A stretch of DNA of 32,036 nt from positions 1 to 32,036 of the forward strand of contig NZ_BOMI01000197.1 in assembly GCF_016862115.1 (NCBI RefSeq), read 5' to 3'. The DNA comes from Paractinoplanes deccanensis (lineage in GTDB: Bacteria; Actinomycetota; Actinomycetes; Mycobacteriales; Micromonosporaceae). Both the position numbers and the translations under genes were made by a program. Under the pieces are notes generated by a model, which worked only from the letters and a program-made list of their open reading frames with translations, searched no databases and was not told where the DNA came from. Of this stretch, positions 23,145 to 29,724 are shown in pieces; position 1 is the stretch's first letter; every line of letters starts with the position of its first letter.

Positions 23145-23804
23145 ATGTCTGTCTTCCGCACCACGAACACCAACCCCGCGAAGCCGCGCGAGCCGCACCC
23201 GGGCTTTCCGGACGGGCCGACCGAGAAGCTCGGCGAGAAGAAGCCCCGCAAGCGCCGCAACTGGACGCTCATCCTGGTCGCCGGGATCGCGCTCTTCGCG
23301 CTGAACGTCGCCGCGGTCGCCGTCTTCGTCGCCTGGCGCACCTCGCAGGCGGCGCGCGCGGCCGCGGAGCGCCCGCCGGTGGTGCCGGCCCCCACGGCGG
23401 AGGGCTACGACGTGACGTACGCCCAGGAGCCGTTGCGGGTGCAGGTGGGCTGCTCCGCCGTGCTCTTCCTCGACCTCGACGAGCCGCGGTCCAACGCCGA
23501 GGAGAAGGTGAGCGACCTGCGGTACGACAGCCGCTGCGGCGCGAGCGTGCCCAACCTGACGCTCGGGCCGGGCGCGAGCGCGGGCGCCCAGGTGCAGAGC
23601 TCGGACACCGACGCGGCCGGCTGCCGGCGGGCCATCCGCACCGCCCCGCTGGGCCCGGGCGCCACCGTGGCGGTCCGCAAGGGCACCGTCCTGTGCGTGC
23701 TGACCGCCGGCGAGCCCGCCAAGATGGCGCTCGTCGAGATCACCGAGGTGGGCACGACGGGTACGGCGGGCATGCGGGCCACGTCCTGGAAAGTCACGGG
23801 CTGA
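23145..23804 (+). CDS. hypothetical one-pass membrane protein with extracytoplasmic Cys-containing domain
   Basis: I do not recognise a family. The 219-residue product has a cytoplasmic part rich in Lys/Arg/Pro (about 1-42, ending KKPRKRRN), one transmembrane helix (about 43-65, TLILVAGIALFALNVAAVAV), a short Ala/Arg/Pro linker, and an outer domain of about 130 residues with four cysteines (VGC, SRCG, AGCRR, VLCV) that could form two disulfides. ATG at 23145 has GGAG seven bases upstream; a longer frame upstream is not convincing. A -10 candidate TAGGGT (23099-23104) with TGGGAC 17 bases before it may drive the gene. It is next to aspS but with its own context. Confidence 0.7.
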   Translation: MSVFRTTNTNPAKPREPHPGFPDGPTEKLGEKKPRKRRNWTLILVAGIALFALNVAAVAVFVAWRTSQAARAAAERPPVVPAPTAEGYDVTYAQEPLRVQVGCSAVLFLDLDEPRSNAEEKVSDLRYDSRCGASVPNLTLGPGASAGAQVQSSDTDAAGCRRAIRTAPLGPGATVAVRKGTVLCVLTAGEPAKMALVEITEVGTTGTAGMRATSWKVTG

Positions 23805-23873
23805 CGACGGTCGGTCCGGGCGTGCCTGACAGAATGGCGGGTGGCCCAGGACAGCTTGTGAGGAGACATTTCC

Positions 23874-25676
23874 GTGATCCGTACCCATGAAGCCGGCAAA
23901 CTTCGCGCAAGCGACGCCGGCACTTCGGTGACGCTCGCCGGGTGGGTCGCCCGCCGGCGCGACCACGGCGGTGTCATCTTCGTCGACCTGCGCGACGCCT
24001 CCGGCGTGGTCCAGGTGGTGTTCCGCGAGGAGGACGCGCACGCGCTGCGCAACGAGTTCTGCGTGCTCGTGGTCGGCGAGGTCGCCGCGCGCCCCGAGGG
24101 CAACGAGAACCCCGAGCTGCCCACCGGCGCCGTCGAGGTGGTCGCCTCGCAGCTGACCGTCCTGTCCGAGGCCGCGCCGCTGCCGCTGCCCGTCGACGAC
24201 GCGATCACCGCGTCCGACGACCTGCGTCTCAAGTACCGCTACCTCGACCTGCGCCGCTCCGGCCCGGCCAAGGCGCTGCGGCTGCGCAGCCGGGCCAACC
24301 AGATCGCCCGCGAGGTGCTGCACGCCCGCGACTTCAACGAGATCGAGACGCCGACCCTGACCCGGTCGACCCCCGAGGGCGCCCGCGACTTCCTGGTCCC
24401 GGTCCGCCTCCAGCCCGGCACGTGGTACGCGTTGCCCCAGTCGCCGCAGCTGTTCAAGCAGCTGCTGATGGTCGCCGGCATGGAGCGCTACTACCAGATC
24501 GCGCGCTGCTACCGCGACGAGGACTTCCGCGCCGACCGGCAGCCCGAGTTCACCCAGCTCGACATCGAGATGTCCTTCGTCACCCAGGAGGACGTCATCG
24601 AGCTCGGGGAACAGATCGTCTCCCGCCTCTGGGGCGAGCTGGCCGACTACCAGGTGCCGCTGCCGATCCCGCGCATCACCTGGACCGACGCGATGAACCG
24701 CTACGGCTCCGACAAGCCCGACCTGCGGTACGGCGTCGAGCTGGTCGAGCTCACCTCCTACCTGGAGGGCACGGAGTTCCGCGTCTTCGCGGGCGCGATC
24801 GCCGCCGGCGGCTACGTCGGCGCGGTCGTCATGCCGGGCGGTGCCTCGCAGACGCGCAAGGAGCTGGACGGCTGGCAGGACTGGGCCAAGGCGCGCGGTG
24901 CCCGCGGCCTGGCCTACGTGGTGCTCGACGCCGAGACGGGCGAGGCCCGCGGCCCGGTCGCCAAGAACCTGTCGGCCGAGCACCTGGGCGGGCTGGCCGA
25001 CGCGGTCGGCGCCAAGCCCGGCGACGCGATCTTCTTCGCGGCCGCCAACGAGCGCCGCGAGGCGCAGGAGCTGCTCGGCGCGGCCCGCATCGAGATCGCC
25101 AAGCGGGCCAACCTGATCGACGAGTCGGCCTGGGCGTTCTGCTGGGTCGTCGACGCCCCCATGTTCGAAAAGACTGACGAGGGCGGCTGGACCGCGGTCC
25201 ACCACCCCTTCACGTCGCCGAACGACGAGTGGATCGACCGCTTCGAGGAGGCGCCCGACCAGGCGCTGGCCTACGCGTACGACATCGTCGTGAACGGCAA
25301 CGAGATCGGCGGCGGCAGCGTCCGTATCCACCGGGCCGACGTGCAGAGCCGGGTCTTCGACCTGCTCGGCATCACGCCCGAGGAGGCGCAGGACAAGTTC
25401 GGCTTCCTGCTCGAGGCGTTCAAGTACGGCCCGCCGCCGCACGCCGGCATCGCGCTCGGCTGGGACCGCACCTGCATGCTGCTGTCCGGCAACGACTCGA
25501 TCCGCGAGGTCATCGCGTTCCCCAAGACGCGCGGCGGCTACGACCCGCTGACCACCGCGCCCACGCCGATCACCGCGCAGCAGCGGCTCGAGGCGGGCAT
25601 CGACGCCAAGCCCAAGCCCACCGCGGGCGCCCCGGGCACCGACGGCCAGGCGGCCCCCGTGGAGCGCTCGAACTGA
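23874..25676 (+). CDS. aspS: aspartyl-tRNA synthetase
   Basis: AspRS charges tRNA-Asp (and tRNA-Asn in non-discriminating forms) in the cytoplasm. The 600-residue bacterial-type protein shows an N-terminal OB-fold (VTLAGWVARRRDHGGVIFVDL), class II motif 1, motif 2 (RCYRDEDFRADRQPEFTQLD), a bacterial insertion domain, and motif 3 (GIALGWDRTCMLL). The length and order are normal apart from a Pro/Ala/Gly tail of about 40 residues. GTG at 23874 is preceded by GAGGAG. Actinobacterial AspRS often also charges tRNA-Asn, with GatCAB repairing it; this sequence alone does not decide. Confidence 0.97.
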   Translation: MIRTHEAGKLRASDAGTSVTLAGWVARRRDHGGVIFVDLRDASGVVQVVFREEDAHALRNEFCVLVVGEVAARPEGNENPELPTGAVEVVASQLTVLSEAAPLPLPVDDAITASDDLRLKYRYLDLRRSGPAKALRLRSRANQIAREVLHARDFNEIETPTLTRSTPEGARDFLVPVRLQPGTWYALPQSPQLFKQLLMVAGMERYYQIARCYRDEDFRADRQPEFTQLDIEMSFVTQEDVIELGEQIVSRLWGELADYQVPLPIPRITWTDAMNRYGSDKPDLRYGVELVELTSYLEGTEFRVFAGAIAAGGYVGAVVMPGGASQTRKELDGWQDWAKARGARGLAYVVLDAETGEARGPVAKNLSAEHLGGLADAVGAKPGDAIFFAAANERREAQELLGAARIEIAKRANLIDESAWAFCWVVDAPMFEKTDEGGWTAVHHPFTSPNDEWIDRFEEAPDQALAYAYDIVVNGNEIGGGSVRIHRADVQSRVFDLLGITPEEAQDKFGFLLEAFKYGPPPHAGIALGWDRTCMLLSGNDSIREVIAFPKTRGGYDPLTTAPTPITAQQRLEAGIDAKPKPTAGAPGTDGQAAPVERSN

Positions 25677-25682
25677 CCTCCC

Positions 25683-25711
25683 TTGCCCGCCGAGAAGAAC
25701 TGGGGTAGTTC
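25683..25711 (+). promoter_or_regulatory. candidate leaderless promoter of the SDR gene
   Basis: TTGCCC (25683-25688), 17 bases, TAGTTC (25706-25711), then six bases and ATG at 25718. The -10 departs from TANNNT at its last base. No ribosome site lies before the ATG, so a leaderless start is plausible. Confidence 0.4.
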
Positions 25712-25717
25712 CGTCCT

Positions 25718-26521
25718 ATGAGCACATTGATCGTCGGAGCCTCGGGATATCTCGGCAGTGAGGTCGTGCGGCAGGCCAGGGCCGCCGGTCACGCGGTGGT
25801 GGGCACGGCCACCACCGCGACCGGCGGGCTGGTGCCGGTCGACATCACCGACCGCAAGTCGGTGCACGCGCTCGTCACCGCGGTGCTGCCGCGCCTGGTC
25901 GTCAACTGCACGGGTCACATCGACGACTGGCGCGTCACCGCCGACGGCGCCGCCAACGTGGTGGCCGAGGCGGCCGCGATCGGCGCCCGCATCGTGCACG
26001 TTTCCACCGACGCGCTGCACGCCGGGCGTCCCACCCCGTACACGGAGGCCGACGCACCCACCCCGGTCTCGCTCTACGGCGCGGCGAAGGCGGCCGCCGA
26101 GACCGCCACGGCCGCCATCTCGCCGGCCGCGGTGATCGTGCGGACGTCGCTGATCGCCGGCACCGACGCGAGCAAGCACGTGACGTTCGCGCTCGACCTC
26201 ATCAACGGCCGCAAGCGGGGTGTGCTCTTCTCCGACGAGATCCGCTGCCCGGTGCACGTGGCCGACCTGGCCGCCGCGATCCTCGAACTGGGCGACTCGC
26301 GGTTCAGCGGCATCATCAACGTGGCCGGCCCCGAGGCGATCTCCCGGGCCGGCTTCGGCCGCTTGGTGGCCCGCTCGCACGGGCTCGACGAGGCCGCCGT
26401 GCCGGTCGGCCTCAGCACCGAGGCGGGTCTCGGCCCGCGGCCCCTCGACGTCCGGCTCGACACGTCGCTGGCCCAGTCGATCCTGCGCACCCGTTTGCGG
26501 CCGGTCTCCGACTTCGTATGA
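25718..26521 (+). CDS. extended SDR, RmlD-like NAD(P)-dependent sugar-nucleotide reductase
   Basis: The 267-residue protein has an extended SDR Rossmann start (STLIVGASGYLGSEVVRQA), a short NAD(P)-contact VVNCTGHIDDW, the catalytic Ser in VHVSTDALHAG and the Tyr/Lys of YGAAKAAAE. RmlD (dTDP-4-dehydrorhamnose reductase) and close relatives have this layout and length of 280-300; the protein is slightly short. No other deoxysugar gene is in the window, so the substrate is open. Genes for the GyrI-like and membrane proteins follow at 7-9 base gaps, so it probably leads an operon. Confidence 0.85.
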   Translation: MSTLIVGASGYLGSEVVRQARAAGHAVVGTATTATGGLVPVDITDRKSVHALVTAVLPRLVVNCTGHIDDWRVTADGAANVVAEAAAIGARIVHVSTDALHAGRPTPYTEADAPTPVSLYGAAKAAAETATAAISPAAVIVRTSLIAGTDASKHVTFALDLINGRKRGVLFSDEIRCPVHVADLAAAILELGDSRFSGIINVAGPEAISRAGFGRLVARSHGLDEAAVPVGLSTEAGLGPRPLDVRLDTSLAQSILRTRLRPVSDFV

Positions 26522-26530
26522 GATGGACGC

Positions 26531-27019
26531 ATGGAGCCGAAGATCGTTGAGCTGGGCGAACAGCCGTACGTGGGACGTCGCGAGACCATCACGATGACCG
26601 AGTTCGCCCGGGTCGCCGACCACCTGCCCGGCATGCTCTCCCGCCTCGCCGAGCGCGGCGTCCCGGTCGCCGGCGCGCCGTTCTTCCGCTACCGGGTCAT
26701 CGACATGTCCGCCGACCTGGTCGTCGAGGCCGGCATCCCGGTCTCGGCGCCGGTCGAGGCCGTGCCGCCCATGTTCACCGACACGCTGCCGGCCGGCCGC
26801 TACGCCACGGTCACCCACGTCGGCCACCCCGACGAGCTGATGGGCGTCACCGCGCGCCTGCTCGGCTGGGCCCAGGACCGCGGCCTCGTCTGGGACATGC
26901 AGCCCACGCCGACCGGCGAGGTCTGGGGCTGCCGCCTCGAGATGATGATGACCGACCCGGCGAAGGAGCCGGACATGCACAAGTGGGAGACGGTCCTGCT
27001 CTTCAAGCTGGCCGCATGA
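26531..27019 (+). CDS. GyrI-like / AraC effector-binding domain protein
   Basis: This 162-residue stand-alone small-molecule-binding domain (SOUL/GyrI-like) has the usual segments: an N-terminal YVGRRETITMTEFARVAD strand, FRYRVIDMSADLVVEAGIPV, a loop with ADTL-like TDTLPAGRYATVTHVG, and C-terminal WGCRLEMMMTDP. Family members sequester cationic or planar compounds or modulate gyrase; stand-alone actinobacterial members are mostly uncharacterised. The start lies nine bases after the SDR stop and the gene ends seven bases before the membrane protein gene. Confidence 0.85.
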   Translation: MEPKIVELGEQPYVGRRETITMTEFARVADHLPGMLSRLAERGVPVAGAPFFRYRVIDMSADLVVEAGIPVSAPVEAVPPMFTDTLPAGRYATVTHVGHPDELMGVTARLLGWAQDRGLVWDMQPTPTGEVWGCRLEMMMTDPAKEPDMHKWETVLLFKLAA

Positions 27020-27026
27020 TGAGCAC

Positions 27027-27716
27027 GTGCCAGACGAGATCGAGAGACTGACCGGCGCCCTCGGCCCGGCGTGGCGGCGGCGGACCCGGGGCGAGCACCG
27101 CTGGCCCGCGACGACCGCGATCGCCGTCATGATCGCACTCCAGTGGACCCTGCCCGAGCGGCTGACCCTCGGGCCGCGCTGGCTGCTGCCGGCGATCGAG
27201 CTGACGATCGCCGTCGTCCTCTTCGCCGCCGACCCGGGCCGGATCCACCGGGACACCCCGGCCCTGCGGATGCTCGGCCTCGGCCTGATCGCCGTGGCCA
27301 GCCTCGGCACCGCCTCCTCCGTCGGGCTGCTGGTGCACGCCATCGCCACCGGCCGCGAGACCGGCTCGGCGGCCGACCTGCTCGGTGCCGGCAGCGCCAT
27401 CTACATGATCAACGTGTTGACCTTCGCGGTGTGGTTCTGGGAGCTCGACCGGGGCGGGCCGGCGCGGCGGGCGCACGGCTCCGACCCGTACCCGGATCTG
27501 CTCTTTCCGGCGATGACCGCGCCCGGCATGGTCGCGAAGGACTGGGAGCCGCGCTTCCTCGACTACTTCTATGTGGCGTTCACCAACGCGACGGCGTTCA
27601 GCCCGACCGACACCCTGCCGCTCTCGCGGTGGGTGAAGGCGGCGATGGCCCTCGAAGCCGGGATCGCGCTGGTCACCGCGGCCCTGGTCATCGCCCGCGC
27701 GGTGAATGTCCTGTGA
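27027..27716 (+). CDS. integral membrane protein with pore-loop-like segment
   Basis: The 229-residue product has about five hydrophobic stretches: residues about 27-42, 50-65, 80-105, 118-138 and 208-227. Before the last helix it carries FTNATAFSPTDTLPLSRWVK, which recalls the pore loop and following helix of simple potassium channels (TVGYGD type) but with SPTD in place of GYGD. Such proteins are widespread in actinobacteria and not assigned a function that I know. The GTG at 27027 has no ribosome site and follows the GyrI-like stop by seven bases. Ion conduction is not shown. Confidence 0.7.
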   Translation: MPDEIERLTGALGPAWRRRTRGEHRWPATTAIAVMIALQWTLPERLTLGPRWLLPAIELTIAVVLFAADPGRIHRDTPALRMLGLGLIAVASLGTASSVGLLVHAIATGRETGSAADLLGAGSAIYMINVLTFAVWFWELDRGGPARRAHGSDPYPDLLFPAMTAPGMVAKDWEPRFLDYFYVAFTNATAFSPTDTLPLSRWVKAAMALEAGIALVTAALVIARAVNVL

Positions 27717-27780
27717 GTTTGGTGAGACGCGTCACCTGGGTATCTGCGGTGCAGAGCTCTCACCCCCGGAGGAAATAGAC

Positions 27781-27996
27781 ATGCTTGCTATCGCCGCCGC
27801 CATCGTGTTCGGCATCTGGCTGCTCCTCGACCTGTTCGACACCAACCTGGGCGCCCCCGACCTGTTCAACTTCTCGACGATGGCGTCCCTCGGTCTGCTG
27901 CTGCTCGCGCTCTACCTCGCCGGGGTCGGCTCCGGCCCGCGCGCCGGCACCGGCAGCGGCCGCCGCTTCTACGGCCGTCGCCCCGGCCGCGGCTGA
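27781..27996 (+). CDS. small two-helix membrane protein, 71 residues
   Basis: This short protein begins at ATG 27781 with a very good ribosome site (GGAGGAAAT, 27768-27776). It has two hydrophobic helices (about residues 2-20 and 33-50) and a basic tail rich in Arg/Gly (ends RRFYGRRPGRG). An open frame begins at 27706 but the region before 27781 has no coding character. It sits just ahead of a strong hairpin and is co-directional with the preceding membrane protein gene. The function is unknown. Codon third positions fit the neighbours, so it is likely real. Confidence 0.72.
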   Translation: MLAIAAAIVFGIWLLLDLFDTNLGAPDLFNFSTMASLGLLLLALYLAGVGSGPRAGTGSGRRFYGRRPGRG

Positions 27997-28017
27997 CCGC
28001 CCCCGCTGAGGCCACGG

Positions 28018-28060
28018 CCGGCCCGTGGCGGCGCGTTTCGAGCGCGCCGCCACGGGCCGG
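28018..28060 (+). terminator. 18-bp perfect stem-loop
   Basis: Arms 28018-28035 (CCGGCCCGTGGCGGCGCG) and 28043-28060 are exact reverse complements, with a seven-base TTTCGAG loop. There is no T-run, as is common in actinobacteria. It follows the 71-residue gene by 21 bases, and ends the SDR-to-small-protein transcription unit. It could also insulate the next promoter. Confidence 0.8.
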
Positions 28061-28066
28061 TACTGT
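28061..28066 (+). promoter_or_regulatory. -10 element of rarA (leaderless candidate)
   Basis: TACTGT directly after the terminator hairpin matches TANNNT and lies eight bases before ATG 28075. The -35 position would fall in the hairpin loop region (TTCGAG at 28037-28042, 18 bases upstream). No ribosome site is seen before the ATG. Confidence 0.4.
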
Positions 28067-28074
28067 CGTTGCCG

Positions 28075-29724
28075 ATGGAAATGGACGGGCTTTTCTCCCT
28101 CGGGTCGCCACCGTCACCCGGCGACGCGCTCACCCCACCGGCCGACGATTCGCCGCTCCCGGTGCGGATGCGCCCCACCAGCCTCGACGAGCTGGTCGGC
28201 CAGGGTCATCTGCTCGCGCCCGGCGCCCCGCTGCGCCAGCTGGTCACCGGCGCCAGCCCGATGTCGGTGATCCTCTGGGGCCCGCCCGGCACCGGCAAGA
28301 CCACCATCGCCCACCTGGTCGCCGGCGCCACCAACCGCAAGTTCGTCGCCATGTCGGCGCTCACGGCCGGCGTCAAGGACGTCCGCGCGGTGATCGACAC
28401 GGCCCGCCGCGAGCGCCGCTCCGGCGGCCCGCCCACGGTGCTGTTCATCGACGAGGTGCACCGCTTCAGCAAGACCCAGCAGGACTCGCTGCTCGCCGCG
28501 GTCGAGGACCGGACGGTCACCCTCCTCGCCGCCACGACCGAAAATCCGTACTTCTCGGTCATCTCGCCCCTGCTGTCGCGCTGCGTGCTGCTCACGCTCC
28601 AGGCGCTCGACGACGACGACGTCCGCGGCCTGCTGCGGCGCGCGGTCACCGACAAGCGAGGGCTGGGCGGCGCGGTTACCCTGAGCGCCGAGGCCGAGGA
28701 CCATTTCGTACGCCTGGCGTCAGGCGACGTCCGCAAGGCGCTCACCGCCCTGGAGGCCGCGGCCGGGTCCGCGATGGCCCAGGGCCTGGCCGAGGTCGAC
28801 CTGCCGACCGCCGAGAAGGCGGTCGACGTGGCGGCCGTCCGCTACGACCGGGACGGCGACGCCCACTACGACATCACCAGCGCCTTCATCAAGAGCATGC
28901 GCGGCAGCGACCCCGACGCGGCGCTGCACTGGCTGGCCCGCATGCTGGTGGCCGGCGAGGACCCGCGCTTCATCGCCCGGCGCATCGTCATCTTCGCCAG
29001 CGAGGACGTCGGCATGGCCGATCCGCAGGCGCTGCTGGTCGCCACCGCGGCCGCCCAGGCGGTGCAGACGATCGGCCTGCCGGAGTGTCAGCTCAACCTC
29101 GCCCAGGCCGTCGTCCACATGGCGACCGCCCCGAAGTCGAACGCGGTCACCACCGCCATCGGCGCCGCGATGGCCGACGTCCGGGCGGGCCGCGGCGGCC
29201 CGGTCCCCGCCCACCTGCGCGACGCCCACTACCCGGGCGCGCGCGGACTGGGGCACGGCCGCGGCTACCGCTATCCCCACGACGACCAGCGCGGCGTGGT
29301 CACCCAGCAGTACGTGCCGGACGACCTCGTGGAGGCCGAGTACTACCGGCCCACCGACCACGGGGCCGAGCGCGCCCTGGCCGACCGGGTGCCCAAGCTG
29401 CGCCGCATCGTCCGGGGCCTGGCCGCCCCCGCGGCGGCCACCTTCCGTAGCTCGACGGCTGCGCATGGTGATCGCGTTGCCGAGGCGCGTGAGGAATCTG
29501 GCGTACCGGCCTCACCTGCGGTTTCTCCCGCCGGAGACCCTTCGGAGGAGGGCACCGGCCGCGCGGCGGGTGGTGCGGCGGACGATTCTGAGGCACGCTC
29601 GTCGGCGACCACCACGGAACGGCCCGGCGCCGCCGCCGAGGACGGTACCGACACAGGCTCAGCCCCGGGCGAGGACGGCCGGGGAGACGACAGCGGCTCT
29701 GCCGCCGGAGAGGAACGACCGTGA
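28075..29724 (+). CDS. rarA: replication-associated recombination protein A (AAA+ ATPase)
   Basis: RarA (MgsA) is a clamp-loader-like AAA+ ATPase acting at stalled replication forks. The 549-residue protein has Walker A GPPGTGKT (69-76), Walker B LFIDEVHRF, sensor 1 TTENPYF, the Arg finger region SPLLSRC and the C-terminal helical part with ASEDVGMADPQAL, AAIGAAMADV and VPAHLRDAHYPGARGLGHG. Normal RarA has about 440 residues; an acidic, Ser/Gly/Ala-rich tail of about 90 residues (from about 458) is added. The ATG at 28075 has only a -10 element before it. The stop overlaps the next gene's GTG (GTGA). Confidence 0.95.
   Translation: MEMDGLFSLGSPPSPGDALTPPADDSPLPVRMRPTSLDELVGQGHLLAPGAPLRQLVTGASPMSVILWGPPGTGKTTIAHLVAGATNRKFVAMSALTAGVKDVRAVIDTARRERRSGGPPTVLFIDEVHRFSKTQQDSLLAAVEDRTVTLLAATTENPYFSVISPLLSRCVLLTLQALDDDDVRGLLRRAVTDKRGLGGAVTLSAEAEDHFVRLASGDVRKALTALEAAAGSAMAQGLAEVDLPTAEKAVDVAAVRYDRDGDAHYDITSAFIKSMRGSDPDAALHWLARMLVAGEDPRFIARRIVIFASEDVGMADPQALLVATAAAQAVQTIGLPECQLNLAQAVVHMATAPKSNAVTTAIGAAMADVRAGRGGPVPAHLRDAHYPGARGLGHGRGYRYPHDDQRGVVTQQYVPDDLVEAEYYRPTDHGAERALADRVPKLRRIVRGLAAPAAATFRSSTAAHGDRVAEAREESGVPASPAVSPAGDPSEEGTGRAAGGAADDSEARSSATTTERPGAAAEDGTDTGSAPGEDGRGDDSGSAAGEERP

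Noticed and set aside
20870..23395. Minus-strand open frame of 841 codons across the sensor kinase and Lrp-type genes
   Set aside because: It overlaps the Lrp-type gene in a different frame and the kinase in antisense; composition is typical of a shadow.
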